Shown here in pieces: positions 27,830 to 37,922 of a DNA stretch of 64,000 nt. The notes under the pieces were generated by a model. The model saw nothing but the letters and a program-made list of their open reading frames with translations, was not told the DNA's origin and did not search any database. The position numbers were made by a program, and so were the translations under genes. How positions within the stretch are numbered: the first letter of the stretch is position 1; each line of letters starts with the position of its first letter. The stretch is taken from the NCBI RefSeq assembly GCF_025790165.1, contig NZ_CP094970.1, positions 4,712,001 through 4,776,000 on the forward strand, written 5' to 3'. Source of the DNA: Solicola gregarius. GTDB taxonomy: Bacteria; Actinomycetota; Actinomycetes; Propionibacteriales; Nocardioidaceae.

Positions 27830-28561
27830 TCAGCCGGAGGTGGCCGGGTGTTCGGGGACGGTGACGTCGTACACGCTCGCGGGCGTGTCCAGCAGCGCCT
27901 CGAGCACCGCCTGCTTGCGTTCGGACTCCTCCGCGCTCCCCCACCGGATTCGATCGCCGTTGCGGAGCACCAGGTCGATCGAGTCGATGCTCGCGGCCTC
28001 GATGTCCCTGACCCGGTCGGCCAGGTCGTCGTCGAGCGCGCCTACGACCCTCGCCGCCTCGGCCAGCACGGTCTGCTCGTCGTCCCCGACGCCCGAGTCG
28101 AGGCTGATCAAGGGGACGCCCTGCGGGCGCTTGTCGTACGACCGGTACGCGGCACCCGTCTCGTCGACGCCCCGCAACACGCCGTCGTCGTCGACGATCG
28201 CGACCGTCGCGCGCTCGCGTACGTCGACCGTGACGCCGCGCGGCCACGTGCGCTGCACCGACACCTCTGCGACGCGCGGAAGCTCCTCGATCCGGTTCGC
28301 GATCGCGTCGGTGTCCAGCGTCGCGAGCGGAGTCCCGGAGTCGATGTCCGCCTGCCGCAGCACGTTCTCCTCGGACACGCTCTTCGCGCCCTCGACCTGC
28401 ACGTCGTGAACACCGAGCACCGGTGACACGAACACCACCCATGCCAACACCCCGACCAGCGCGGCCAGCCCCAATCCGATGAGGTACGGCAGCAGCCGCC
28501 TGCCCCGCGTATGCCATCGGCGTCTGCGGAACCGCTGTCCACCCTCGTGCGGCCCCGCCAT
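27830..28561 (-). CDS. ftsQ: Cell division protein FtsQ
   Basis: About 243 aa: a basic Arg-rich cytoplasmic tail, one transmembrane helix (about 27-50), then the POTRA domain starting VLGVHDVQVEGAKSVSEENVL and the FtsQ beta domain (WPRGVTVDVRERATVAIVDD); both stretches are quoted only in part. It bridges early and late divisome proteins with FtsL and the missing-from-window FtsB-like partners. ATG at 28561 overlaps the murC stop as TGATG; a GTG three bases earlier is possible. Confidence 0.92.
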   Translation of the reverse strand: MAGPHEGGQRFRRRRWHTRGRRLLPYLIGLGLAALVGVLAWVVFVSPVLGVHDVQVEGAKSVSEENVLRQADIDSGTPLATLDTDAIANRIEELPRVAEVSVQRTWPRGVTVDVRERATVAIVDDDGVLRGVDETGAAYRSYDKRPQGVPLISLDSGVGDDEQTVLAEAARVVGALDDDLADRVRDIEAASIDSIDLVLRNGDRIRWGSAEESERKQAVLEALLDTPASVYDVTVPEHPATSG

Positions 28562-30000
28562 CACGATCTCCCGTTGGACCTACCGCGCAGGACCGACAAC
28601 AGTGCCGGCCCCACCGTCGTGACGTCTCCCGCACCGAGGGTCAACACGAGATCGCCCGGTCGCGCGATCGAAGCGAGCGTCTTGACCGCCGCGACCAGGT
28701 CATGCGCCCGGTGGACGTTCTCCGGTGGCAGCCCGACGGCACCCGCGACGAGCTCGCTGCTGACCTCGGGGTCGGGGTCTTCACGCGCGAGGTAGATCTC
28801 GGTGACCACCACTTCGTCGGCCGCACCCAGCTCCTCGCCCATCGCTTCGCCGAAGATGCGCGTACGGCTCACCAGGTGCGGTTGATAGCAGACGACCAGG
28901 CGCCCGCTGCCTGCCAACGCCCGAGCGGCTTCCAGGTCACCGGCGATCTCGACCGGATGATGCGCGTACGAGTCGTACACCCGAACCTCGCCCGACGCGC
29001 CGACCGACTCCATTCGTCGTCTGGCCCCGACGTACGACGACAGCCCCGCGACCAGGTCGTCGAACGCGAACCCGCACCGGAGTCCGGCGGCGATCGCACC
29101 GAGGGCGTCGACCGCATAATGCCGGCCGGGCACGGCGAGGTGCACGGTGCCGAGTCTCTCGTCGGTGCCGGACAGTCTCGACCAGACGACGAACGACGAC
29201 CGGTCGCTGTCGATCGTGAGGTCCGCGAGGCGTACATCGGCCCAGGAGTGGTCACCGAACCGGATCGTCTCGATGCCGCGACGCTCGGCCTCGTCGGCGA
29301 GTGCCGCCGACCCGGCGTCGTCGGCATATGCGAGCAGCGCCCCCCCGTCACGAATGCGACCGAGGAACGTCCGAAACGCTTCGTGGTAAGCCGATTCCGT
29401 GCCGTAGTTGTCGAGATGGTCAGCGTCGACATTGGTCACGACGGCGAACAGCGGCGTATAGACCAAGAACGCGCCGTCGCTCTCGTCGGCCTCGGCGACG
29501 AACAGCCGGCTCGACCCGTCGCGAGCGTTGCTGCCGAGCGCCTCGACCTCCGCCCCGATCGCGTACGACGCCTCGGCATCGCATCCGTCGAGCGCCATCG
29601 CGAGCATCGACGTGGTGGTCGTCTTGCCGTGTGTGCCGGCGATGGCGATGACGTCGCGGTCGCACATCACCGACTGGAGACCCGCCGACCGTGGCAGCAG
29701 CCGCAGGCCACGCGCGCGAGCCGCCGCGACCTCCGGGTTGGTCTCCCGCACGGCCGTGGACACGACCACCGTGTCGACGCCGTCGAGGTGCGCGGCATCG
29801 TGGCCCACGTAGCAGGTCGCGCCCGCCTCGCGGAGCGACCGCAGCAGGGCGGAGTCGCTCGAGTCGCTGCCCGAGACCGAGATACCGCGCTCCACCATGA
29901 TCCGTGCAATCGCCGAGAGGCCGGCACCGCCGATGCCGACGAAGTGCACGTCGCCGAGCTCCTCGGCCGGCGGTATGACGTCGGGGACGTCGATCCTCAT
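28561..30000 (-). CDS. murC: UDP-N-acetylmuramate--L-alanine ligase MurC
   Basis: 479 aa. Adds L-Ala to UDP-MurNAc in the cytosol. VHFVGIGGAGLSAIA binds UDP-MurNAc; GTHGKTTTTSML is the ATP P-loop; a C-terminal Mur ligase domain with YDSYAHHPVEI follows. It overlaps murG by 4 nt and ftsQ by 1 nt, so it is tightly coupled in the cluster. Confidence 0.96.
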   Translation of the reverse strand: MRIDVPDVIPPAEELGDVHFVGIGGAGLSAIARIMVERGISVSGSDSSDSALLRSLREAGATCYVGHDAAHLDGVDTVVVSTAVRETNPEVAAARARGLRLLPRSAGLQSVMCDRDVIAIAGTHGKTTTTSMLAMALDGCDAEASYAIGAEVEALGSNARDGSSRLFVAEADESDGAFLVYTPLFAVVTNVDADHLDNYGTESAYHEAFRTFLGRIRDGGALLAYADDAGSAALADEAERRGIETIRFGDHSWADVRLADLTIDSDRSSFVVWSRLSGTDERLGTVHLAVPGRHYAVDALGAIAAGLRCGFAFDDLVAGLSSYVGARRRMESVGASGEVRVYDSYAHHPVEIAGDLEAARALAGSGRLVVCYQPHLVSRTRIFGEAMGEELGAADEVVVTEIYLAREDPDPEVSSELVAGAVGLPPENVHRAHDLVAAVKTLASIARPGDLVLTLGAGDVTTVGPALLSVLRGRSNGRS

Positions 30001-31082
30001 CGAGACTCCCGCGCAGCGTCGACGACGATCGCGGCCAGGCGCTCGTCGGCGTCGCGGGGCATCAGCTCGGCCGCGGACTTCGACATCCGCTCCAGCCGAG
30101 CCGCGTCACTGAGCAGAGGTACGGCGACGTTGCCGATCCAGTCAGGAGTGAGGGCCTCGTCGTCGATGAGCAACGCTCCCCCTGCCTGTACGACCGGGTA
30201 CGCGTTCAGCGCCTGCTCGCCGTTGCCGTGTGGCAGCGGTACGAACGCGGCGGGCAGACCCACCGACGCGACCTCGGTCACGGTGTTGGCACCCGAGCGG
30301 CACACGATCAGGTCGGCGGCGGCGTACGCGAGGTCCATCCGCTCGATGAACGGCACGACGACGTACGGCGGGTCGCCGTCTCGCCGATCGGGCTGGGCTT
30401 CGTCGGGCCTCCCGGCCGCGTGCAGCACCTGTACGCCGGCATCGGCGAGGTCTCGGGCGGCGCCGGAAACGGCATGGTTGACGCTGCGTGCTCCCTGCGA
30501 GCCGCCGGTGACGAGCAGTGTCGGGCGCGACGGGTCGAGACCGAACTCCGCCCGGGCCTCATCGCGCAGAGCGGCGCGGTCGAGGGTCGAGATGGCGCGT
30601 CGGATCGGCAGCCCGGTGTACGTCGCGTGGGGAAGCTCGGTGTCGGGAAAGCTGGTCGCGACATGGCGAGTGAAGCGCGCACCCAGCTTGTTCGCCATGC
30701 CCGGCAGTGCATTCCCCTCGTGTACGACGAGCGGCACCTTGCGGCGGCGCGCCGCGAGGTAGGCCGGTACGGAGACGTATCCCCCGAAGCCGACGATCAC
30801 CTCGGGGCGTACGCGGTCGACGATCTCGACGGCAGCGCGTACGGACCCGCGCAGCCGCACCGGAACCTTCGCCAGGTCGGTGCCGACCTTGCGCGGCATC
30901 GGCACGGGCGGCACCAGCTCCAGCGGATAGCCGGCCTCCGGGATCAGCGTCACCTCGAGGCCTCGGGACGTACCGAGGCAGGTGATCTCGCACTCGGGGT
31001 CGGCGCGCCGAAGCGCCGCCGCGGTCGCGAGCAACGGAGACGTGTGGCCGGCTGTTCCCCCACCAGCGAGCAGGACGCGCAT
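29997..31082 (-). CDS. murG: Lipid II synthase MurG
   Basis: 361-aa GT-B glycosyltransferase that adds GlcNAc to lipid I at the inner membrane. It shows LLAGGGTAGHTSPLLA at the start, HEGNALPGMANK, LVTGGSQGARSVN and CRSGANTVTEVA for UDP-GlcNAc binding. ATG at 31082 places the GGGTAGH loop at its usual position; longer frames have no homology. It begins 11 nt after ftsW. Confidence 0.95.
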   Translation of the reverse strand: MRVLLAGGGTAGHTSPLLATAAALRRADPECEITCLGTSRGLEVTLIPEAGYPLELVPPVPMPRKVGTDLAKVPVRLRGSVRAAVEIVDRVRPEVIVGFGGYVSVPAYLAARRRKVPLVVHEGNALPGMANKLGARFTRHVATSFPDTELPHATYTGLPIRRAISTLDRAALRDEARAEFGLDPSRPTLLVTGGSQGARSVNHAVSGAARDLADAGVQVLHAAGRPDEAQPDRRDGDPPYVVVPFIERMDLAYAAADLIVCRSGANTVTEVASVGLPAAFVPLPHGNGEQALNAYPVVQAGGALLIDDEALTPDWIGNVAVPLLSDAARLERMSKSAAELMPRDADERLAAIVVDAARESR

Positions 31083-31093
31083 TGCCACGTTCT

Positions 31094-32362
31094 CTATTTC
31101 CCTCTCCGGACCGCGCGTTCGCGGCCCATACGACGCATTCGCACGCGCCGGTCCTTCTGTGCCTTGAGCGCCGCCTGCGCCCCGGGTTCGGTACGTGCGA
31201 ACGACACCAGCAGCCCGAGCGCGATGACGGTCGGCAACAACGCCGACCCGCCGTAGGAGATGAGCGGAAGCGGAATGCCGATGACCGGCAGGAACCCCAG
31301 CACCATTCCGATGTTGATGACCGTCTGCGACAACAACCACACCGTAATCCCCGCCGCCGCGAAGCGTACGAACGGGTCACGACTACGTTGCGCGATCCGG
31401 AGCCCGGCGTACGCGAGAACCACGAACAGCGCGAGCACGACGAGCGTGCCGGCGAGCCCCAGCTCCTCGCCGATCACGGCGAAGATGAAGTCGGTATGCG
31501 CCTCAGGGAGCGTTCCCCACTTCTGCCGGCTGGCGCCCAGGCCCACTCCCCAGAACTGTCCGGACGCGAGCCCCATCAGCCCGTGCGCCGCCTGCCAACC
31601 GCCGTCGCTGTAGTCGGAGAACGGGTCCATGAAGCCGCTGAGCCGGCGGACGCGCCCTTCATCGGCCGCCGCGAGGAACGCCACCAGACCGCCAAGTGCG
31701 AGGAACGCGCCGCCGAACAGCCGCATCGGGGCGTTCGCGACCCACAGCATGCCGAGGATCACCGCGAACATCACCAACGCGGTACCGAGGTCGCGTTGGC
31801 CGACGACCATCAGCGTGACCAGCAGCGTCACCGGAAGCATCGGGATCAGTAGGTGCTTCCAGTCGCCGAGCAGCTTCTCCTTGCGCGCATACAGGTCGGC
31901 CACCCAGATCACCAGCGCGAGCTTGGCGATCTCCGACGGCTGCACCTGCAGCGGCCCGCCGAACGACAGCCAGTTGCGGTTGCCGTTCACCTCGACGCCG
32001 AGGCCCGGCACGTACGTCAGCCCGATCAGCACGATCGCGAAGAACAGCAGCGGGTACGCGAACAGGCGTACACCGTTGACCGGAAGCCGCGACACGACGT
32101 ACGCGCACGGCAGGGCGATCAGCACCCAGATCGCCTGCTTGCCGAAGATGAAGTACGAGCTTCCGTACGCCTTGTACGACAGCACGGAACTGGCGCTGAG
32201 CACCATCACGAGTCCGAGCGCGAGCAGTAGCGCGCTGACCCCGAGAACGAGCTGGTACGACGTCAGCGGCCGGTCGAGGAGACGCCGCCAGGCCGCGAAC
32301 CAGCCGGCGGACTCGTCGGAACCACGCTGTCTGGTCTCCCGCCGCGGTGCTGTGGTACTCAC
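31094..32362 (-). CDS. ftsW: Septal peptidoglycan glycosyltransferase FtsW
   Basis: 422-aa SEDS-family membrane protein with about ten helices that polymerises lipid II with FtsI. Conserved blocks are WLSFGGPLQVQPSE, GQRDLGTALVM, the motif around ASRQKWGTLPEAHTDFIFA and LPLISYGGSAL. A basic cytoplasmic tail (RRVRMRRMGRERAVRRGK) ends the protein. It sits 12 nt after murD. Confidence 0.95.
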   Translation of the reverse strand: MSTTAPRRETRQRGSDESAGWFAAWRRLLDRPLTSYQLVLGVSALLLALGLVMVLSASSVLSYKAYGSSYFIFGKQAIWVLIALPCAYVVSRLPVNGVRLFAYPLLFFAIVLIGLTYVPGLGVEVNGNRNWLSFGGPLQVQPSEIAKLALVIWVADLYARKEKLLGDWKHLLIPMLPVTLLVTLMVVGQRDLGTALVMFAVILGMLWVANAPMRLFGGAFLALGGLVAFLAAADEGRVRRLSGFMDPFSDYSDGGWQAAHGLMGLASGQFWGVGLGASRQKWGTLPEAHTDFIFAVIGEELGLAGTLVVLALFVVLAYAGLRIAQRSRDPFVRFAAAGITVWLLSQTVINIGMVLGFLPVIGIPLPLISYGGSALLPTVIALGLLVSFARTEPGAQAALKAQKDRRVRMRRMGRERAVRRGK

Positions 32363-32374
32363 GACGGGCCCTCC

Positions 32375-33805
32375 TCACAACCGGCGAACCGCCTCGGCGA
32401 ATGCGTCACCGCGCGCGGCGTAGTTGGCGAACATGTCCATGGAGGCACACCCTGGCGCGAGCAGCACGGTGTCGCCGGGTTGCGCCATCGTGGCCGCCGC
32501 GTCCACGACGCGATCCATTGCCTCAGTCTCGCCGGAATCCACCTCAACTACGGGGACCTCGGGCGCGTGTCGCCGCAACGCGTCGGCGATGAGGGCTCGG
32601 TCACGTCCGATCAAAACGGCGCCCCGCATGCGCTCGTGGGTCGCGCTCACGAGGTCGTCGAACGTCGCGCCCTTCGCCAGGCCGCCGGCCACCCAGACGA
32701 CGTGCGGATAGCTCTCGAGAGATGCCCGAGCGGCATGGGTGTTGGTCGCCTTGGAGTCGTCGACGTAGCGGACCCCGCGAACGGTCGCGACCTCCGCTAC
32801 CCGGTGCGCGTCGAGCCTGAACCCGCGCAGGCCGTCTCGTACGGCAACCGGTGGCACGCCGTGAGCGCGCGCCAGCGCCGCGGCCGCGAGGGCGTTCGCG
32901 ACGTTGTGGTCGCCGTCGGGCGCGATGTCGTCGACGGTCGCCAGCTCTGCGGCCGCGGTCTGCCGCTCTGCGACGAACGCGCGGTCGGCGAGCACACCGT
33001 CGACGACGCCGAGCATGCCGACCGCCGGAACTCCGAGCGTGAAGCCGATCGCCCGTGCACCGTCGACGACGTCGGCCGCGCGGACGAGCCGCTCGGTCTC
33101 CGGGTCGGCGACGTTGTAGACACAGGCGATCTGGGTGTTCTCGAAGATCCGGCCCTTGTCGGCGGCGTACGCGTCGAACGAGCCATGCCAGTCGACGTGG
33201 TCGGGCGCGAGATTCAGCACGGCCGAGGCCTGGGCCGACATGCTGCGCGACCAGTGCAGCTGGAAGCTGGACAGCTCGACGGGCAGCACGTCGTACGGCT
33301 CGGGGTCCATCACCGCCTCGACGATCGGCTTGCCGACGTTGCCTACCGCGACCGATCGCTTGCCGGCGGCACGCAGCATCGCGTCGAGCATCTGGACCGT
33401 CGTCGTCTTGCCGTTCGTACCGGTCACGGCGAGCCACGGCGCATCGCCCTCGACACGCAGGCGCCATGCCAGCTCGACCTCGCCCCACACCGGGATGCCC
33501 GACGAGGCGGCCTCGACGAGCAGCGGTGCGGTCGGCGGCCAGCCCGGCGAGGTGACCACGAGATCAGCCGGCGGCAGCGAGGCCGTCGACCCGGCACCCA
33601 GGCGTACGTCGGCACCGAGCACCTGAAGGAGGGTTGCCCGCTCGCGGAGCCCGTCGTCGTCGCGCTCGTCGAGCGCGACGACGTTCGCGCCAACGTGCGT
33701 GAGGGTGTCGGCCGCCGCGAACCCGCTGACGCCGAACCCGCAGACGACGACGCGTACTCCCTCCCACGACGTCGTGCGATCGAGCTGATTGAGGTCGACG
33801 GTCAT
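32375..33805 (-). CDS. murD: UDP-N-acetylmuramoyl-L-alanine--D-glutamate ligase MurD
   Basis: 476 aa. Adds D-Glu to the stem peptide. VVVCGFGVSGFAAA forms the N-terminal UDP-binding domain, GTNGKTTTVQML the P-loop, and LNLAPDHVDWH and DDSKATNTHAA belong to the Mur ligase core. ATG at 33805 is chosen because the preceding frame reads into Arg/Pro noise. The ribosome site is weak. It lies 34 nt after mraY. Confidence 0.95.
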   Translation of the reverse strand: MTVDLNQLDRTTSWEGVRVVVCGFGVSGFAAADTLTHVGANVVALDERDDDGLRERATLLQVLGADVRLGAGSTASLPPADLVVTSPGWPPTAPLLVEAASSGIPVWGEVELAWRLRVEGDAPWLAVTGTNGKTTTVQMLDAMLRAAGKRSVAVGNVGKPIVEAVMDPEPYDVLPVELSSFQLHWSRSMSAQASAVLNLAPDHVDWHGSFDAYAADKGRIFENTQIACVYNVADPETERLVRAADVVDGARAIGFTLGVPAVGMLGVVDGVLADRAFVAERQTAAAELATVDDIAPDGDHNVANALAAAALARAHGVPPVAVRDGLRGFRLDAHRVAEVATVRGVRYVDDSKATNTHAARASLESYPHVVWVAGGLAKGATFDDLVSATHERMRGAVLIGRDRALIADALRRHAPEVPVVEVDSGETEAMDRVVDAAATMAQPGDTVLLAPGCASMDMFANYAARGDAFAEAVRRL

Positions 33806-33839
33806 ATCTCGTCGTCGCGCTCGGTCGTCGGCCGGCCGC

Positions 33840-34904
33840 TCATACCCCGGCGACCCATTCGGCATAGAAGATCCCCAGCCCGAGCGCCACGCACAGCACG
33901 CAGATGATCCAGAACCGGATCACGACCGTGATCTCGGCCCAGCCCCCGAGCTCGAAGTGATGGTGCAGCGGCGCCATCCGGAACAGCCGTCTGCCCTTCG
34001 TCGCCTTGAACCAACCGACCTGCAGCATCACCGAAACGGCCTGCGCCACGAACAGGCCACCGATGATCGGCAGCAGCAGCTCGGTACGGGTCATGACAGC
34101 GAACCCCGCCATCGCACCACCGAGCGAGAGCGAGCCGGTGTCGCCCATGAAGATCTGGGCGGGCGAGGCGTTCCACCACAGGAAGCCGAAACAGGCGCCG
34201 GTCAGTGCCGCCGCGACGACCGCGAGGTCGAGCGGGTCGCGTACCTCGTAACAGCCGACGGGCGCGTGTTCCAGCGAACACGACTGGTTGCTCTGCCAGA
34301 TGTTCACGAACACGAACGCGCCGAACACCATGCCCGATGCGCCGGTGGCGAGCCCGTCGAGGCCGTCGGTGAGGTTCACCGCGTTGCTGGTGCCCGCGAT
34401 CATGATCAGCACCCAGATCACGATCAGCGCGGCCGGCAGCTCCCAGCTGAAGTCGCGGATGAACGAGATGCTGTGGGAGATCGGGTTGATGTCCTCGTCG
34501 TCCGGGAGATTCAGCGCCAGGATCGCGAATGCGAGCGCGATCACCGTCTGACCGGCCATCTTCGCCTTGCTGCGCAGGCCGAGGCTGCGTTGCTTCGAGA
34601 TCTTGATGTAGTCGTCGAGGAACCCGACGAGGCCGAGTCCGACGTACAGGAAGAGCAGCAACAGCGCGGACGCGCTCGGCTCGGTCTTGGTCACGAGCAT
34701 CGCGAAGCCGTACGCGATCAGCACGGCCGCCATGACGACCAGGCCGCCCATGGTGGGCGTGCCCCGTTTGGTGTGGTGCGAGGTCGGACCGTCGTCGCGG
34801 ATCAGCTGACCGTAATGCTTCGCGACCAGGAGCCGGATCGCCATCGGCGTTGCGAGCAGCGTCACCAGCAGTCCCATGCCGCCTGCAAGCAGGATGGCCC
34901 TCAT
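33840..34904 (-). CDS. mraY: Phospho-MurNAc-pentapeptide transferase MraY
   Basis: 354-aa integral membrane enzyme making lipid I from undecaprenyl phosphate. The ten-helix pattern is clear. Motifs are [15 protein letters not shown] with the metal-binding [15 protein letters not shown] and [15 protein letters not shown] at 34904 overlaps the murF TAA by one base (TAATG). Confidence 0.96.
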   Translation of the reverse strand: MRAILLAGGMGLLVTLLATPMAIRLLVAKHYGQLIRDDGPTSHHTKRGTPTMGGLVVMAAVLIAYGFAMLVTKTEPSASALLLLFLYVGLGLVGFLDDYIKISKQRSLGLRSKAKMAGQTVIALAFAILALNLPDDEDINPISHSISFIRDFSWELPAALIVIWVLIMIAGTSNAVNLTDGLDGLATGASGMVFGAFVFVNIWQSNQSCSLEHAPVGCYEVRDPLDLAVVAAALTGACFGFLWWNASPAQIFMGDTGSLSLGGAMAGFAVMTRTELLLPIIGGLFVAQAVSVMLQVGWFKATKGRRLFRMAPLHHHFELGGWAEITVVIRFWIICVLCVALGLGIFYAEWVAGV

Positions 34905-36334
34905 TACGCGCTCGTCCTTTCGTCGGCTCCCTGCGACCCGTTCGCGCCCGGGCTCGAAGCAGTATGCCCTGCCCGAGACACCAGCTCGCGGGCGACTCGC
35001 TGCAGACCGATGGTGAGCGATGCCTTGACGAGCACGACATCGCCGGGGCCCACCAGGTCTTCGACGATGCGGACGGCAGCGTCGGCGTCGGCGGCGCGGC
35101 GTACCGGGGCGCCGGTCCACCCTTCGGCGATCGGTGCGGCGCCGTCGCCGACGAGGACGAGCTCGTCGAGACCCGACTCGGCTGCGTACGCGCCAAGCTG
35201 ACGGTGCTCTTCGGCCGCGGTCGTGCCGAGCTCGCGCATCTCGCCGAGGACGGCGATCGAGCGGCCCTCTCGTGAGTCGGCGAGGGTCCGTAGCGTTGCT
35301 AGCGCGGCCCGCATCGAGTCGGGGTTGGCGTTGTACGCGTCGTTGATCAGCGCGACGCCGTTCGCCAGCTCGTGGCGTTCGAGCCGGGCGGCGGACGAAA
35401 CCGTGGCCGCGTTCAGAGCATCCACGACGTCTGAGAACGAGACATCGAGGGCCAGCGCGGCCGTCGCCGCGGCGGCAGCGTTCACGGCTTGGTGCATCCC
35501 GAGCATCCGCAGGTGCACGTCTGCGCGCTCACCGTCGTACTCCAAGGCGAATGTCGGCTCGCCCTCGGAGTTCACCGTGGGGTCGAGCAGCCGTACGTCG
35601 GCGCGCTCGGACTCGCCGAACAGCACGGCCCGGGCAGGCGTACGGCCGCTCATCGCACGTACGAACGGGTCGTCGGCGTTCAGGACGGCACTGCCGTCGG
35701 CGGGCAGTGCCTCGACCAGCTCGCCCTTCGCCCGGGCGATGCCCTCACGAGACCCGAACTCGCCGATGTGGGCGACTCCGACGTTGACGACGACGCCGAC
35801 CTCGGGCGGCGCGATGCCACACAGGTACGCGATGTTGCCGATGTGGCGGGCGCCCATCTCGACCACGAGGTGGCGCGTACGCTCGGTCGCCCGGGTGATG
35901 GTCAGCGGCACGCCGATCTCGTTGTTCAGGTTTCCCTCGGTCGCGACGGTCTCGCCGTTGCGCTCGAGGATCTGGCGCAGCAGATCCTTCGTACTCGTCT
36001 TGCCCTGCGAACCGGTGATGGCACAGACCCGCGCGGACGAACGGCGTGCGACTTCCGCGGCCACGTACCCCGATGCTCGTACCGGGTCGGGTACCACGAC
36101 GCACGGGGCGTCGATCTCGCGCGCGGTGAGAGCGAGGGCGGCGCCGGCGGTGACAGCGCCCTCGGCGAAGTCGGTGCCGTCGACTCGCTCGCCCGCGATC
36201 GCGACGAACAGGCCGCCGGCCTCCACCGAGCGCGAGTCGACGCTCGCCGCGCCGGTGACGAGCAGGTCGGAGTCGACATGGTGCAGCCGCCCTCCGACGA
36301 GGTCGGCGATCTCGCCCGCTCGCAGTGGGATCAT
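34904..36334 (-). CDS. murF: UDP-MurNAc-tripeptide--D-Ala-D-Ala ligase MurF
   Basis: 476 aa. Adds D-Ala-D-Ala, completing the pentapeptide. It has an N-terminal domain with [14 protein letters not shown], the P-loop [25 protein letters not shown], and [12 protein letters not shown] in the core. Overlaps murE by 4 nt and mraY by one base. Confidence 0.95.
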   Translation of the reverse strand: MIPLRAGEIADLVGGRLHHVDSDLLVTGAASVDSRSVEAGGLFVAIAGERVDGTDFAEGAVTAGAALALTAREIDAPCVVVPDPVRASGYVAAEVARRSSARVCAITGSQGKTSTKDLLRQILERNGETVATEGNLNNEIGVPLTITRATERTRHLVVEMGARHIGNIAYLCGIAPPEVGVVVNVGVAHIGEFGSREGIARAKGELVEALPADGSAVLNADDPFVRAMSGRTPARAVLFGESERADVRLLDPTVNSEGEPTFALEYDGERADVHLRMLGMHQAVNAAAAATAALALDVSFSDVVDALNAATVSSAARLERHELANGVALINDAYNANPDSMRAALATLRTLADSREGRSIAVLGEMRELGTTAAEEHRQLGAYAAESGLDELVLVGDGAAPIAEGWTGAPVRRAADADAAVRIVEDLVGPGDVVLVKASLTIGLQRVARELVSRAGHTASSPGANGSQGADERTSA

Positions 36335-37860
36335 CGGGTGCCCGCCCCGTCGAGTGCTTGCAGCGCGGCGCGCGCCTGGAGGACGTCGTCGAACGGATGT
36401 ACGGTGCCGGCGACCTCTTGCCCCTGCTCGTGTCCCTTGCCGGCGATCAGCACGCAGTCGCCCGCGCGTGCCAACGACACCGCCTGCGAGATTGCCGCAC
36501 CCCGGTCGCCCGTCTCGCGTACGTCGGCGTCGGTGCCGGCCGCCTCGGCGCCGGCGAGGACGGCCCGGCGGATCTCGGCCGCGTCCTCGCTGCGCGGGTT
36601 GTCGTCGGTGACGACGACGACGTCGGCGAGGCGTGCGGCGATCTCGCCCATCACCGGACGCTTCCCGGTGTCGCGGTCGCCACCGGCGCCCACGACGACG
36701 ATCAGCCGCCCCGAGGTCACGGGGCGCAGTGTCGCCAGCACGGCCTCGAGCGCATCCGGCTTGTGGGCGTAGTCGACGACGACCTGGAAGTCCTGGCCGG
36801 CGTCGACGCGCTGCATCCGCCCGGGAACACCGGGCGAAGCCGCGATGCCGCGGGCGGCGGCGCGGGGGTCGATGCCACCGGCCGCGAGTGCTGCGACCAC
36901 GGCGAGCGCATTCTCCACGTTGAACGCACCGGGCATCGGGATCTCGACGTCCAGCTCGCCGTCCGGCCCCGCGAACGTCGCGCTGGTGCCCGAGGCGCCG
37001 GCATCGGTTCGTACGACGGACCAGTCGGCAGCACCCGTCGTCGAGAACGTCGTGACCGGCAGCACCGTGCTGTCGGCCAGTCGCGTACCGAACGGGTCAC
37101 CGACGTTGACCACGGCCCGGCGGGCGCGCCGCTCGGTGAAGAGCGTCGCCTTCGCTGTGAAGTAGTCCTCCACCGTGCCGTGGAAGTCGAGGTGGTCTCG
37201 GCCGAGGTTCAAGAACACCGCGACGTCGAACACGATGCCGTCGACGCGGCCCTGAACCAGCGCATGGCTGGAGACCTCCATCGCACAGGCGGTGACACCC
37301 TGCTCCTTCATCGCGGCGAACAAGGCGTGCAGCGCGGGGGCCTCGGGGGTGGTGAGCGCGGTGCGTACGGCCTGCCCGGCGATCCGGGTGCCGATCGTGC
37401 CGACGACCGCGGGCGTCTGCCCCGCGGCGTCGAGGGCGGACTCTGCGAGCTGGGTCACCGTCGTCTTGCCCTGGGTGCCCGTGACGCCGACCGTCAGCAT
37501 CGCGGCTGCGGGCCGGTCGTACACCAGCGCCGCTACGTCTCCGAGGACCGCGCGCGGTCCGTCGACGACGAGCACCGGTACGCGGGTCTCGCTGATGATC
37601 CGCGCGCCGTCGGGGTCGGTCAGGACCGCGACCGCGCCGGCCTCCACGGCATCGGCGGCGTACCGCGCGCCGTGCGTACGCGCGCCGGGTAGAGCGGCGT
37701 ACAGGTCGCCGGGCTCGACGGCCGTCGAGGCCAGGCTCACGCCGGTCACCTGTCCTGTGGCGGCTGGGATGCCCAGCGCCTCGCAGACAGCACTCAGCGA
37801 GACGGGCTCGACGTACCGAGGCCGTGCAGCGCCGGTGACGTCCCTCGACTCAGAGGTCAT
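36331..37860 (-). CDS. murE: UDP-MurNAc-dipeptide--diaminopimelate ligase MurE
   Basis: 509 aa. P-loop GTQGKTTVTQL, EVSSHAL, NLGRDHLDFHG and the substrate-specificity motif DNPRSED, which marks a diaminopimelate-type rather than lysine-type ligase; whether LL- or meso-DAP cannot be told. ATG at 37860 gives the normal N-terminus. A 62-nt gap follows ftsI, the largest in the mur part of the cluster. Confidence 0.95.
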   Translation of the reverse strand: MTSESRDVTGAARPRYVEPVSLSAVCEALGIPAATGQVTGVSLASTAVEPGDLYAALPGARTHGARYAADAVEAGAVAVLTDPDGARIISETRVPVLVVDGPRAVLGDVAALVYDRPAAAMLTVGVTGTQGKTTVTQLAESALDAAGQTPAVVGTIGTRIAGQAVRTALTTPEAPALHALFAAMKEQGVTACAMEVSSHALVQGRVDGIVFDVAVFLNLGRDHLDFHGTVEDYFTAKATLFTERRARRAVVNVGDPFGTRLADSTVLPVTTFSTTGAADWSVVRTDAGASGTSATFAGPDGELDVEIPMPGAFNVENALAVVAALAAGGIDPRAAARGIAASPGVPGRMQRVDAGQDFQVVVDYAHKPDALEAVLATLRPVTSGRLIVVVGAGGDRDTGKRPVMGEIAARLADVVVVTDDNPRSEDAAEIRRAVLAGAEAAGTDADVRETGDRGAAISQAVSLARAGDCVLIAGKGHEQGQEVAGTVHPFDDVLQARAALQALDGAGTR

Positions 37861-37922
37861 CGATGGCCTTCCTGCGGACGAGTACTCGGAGGTTGCGCGC
37901 TCCGAGACGCCCGAGCCTATCG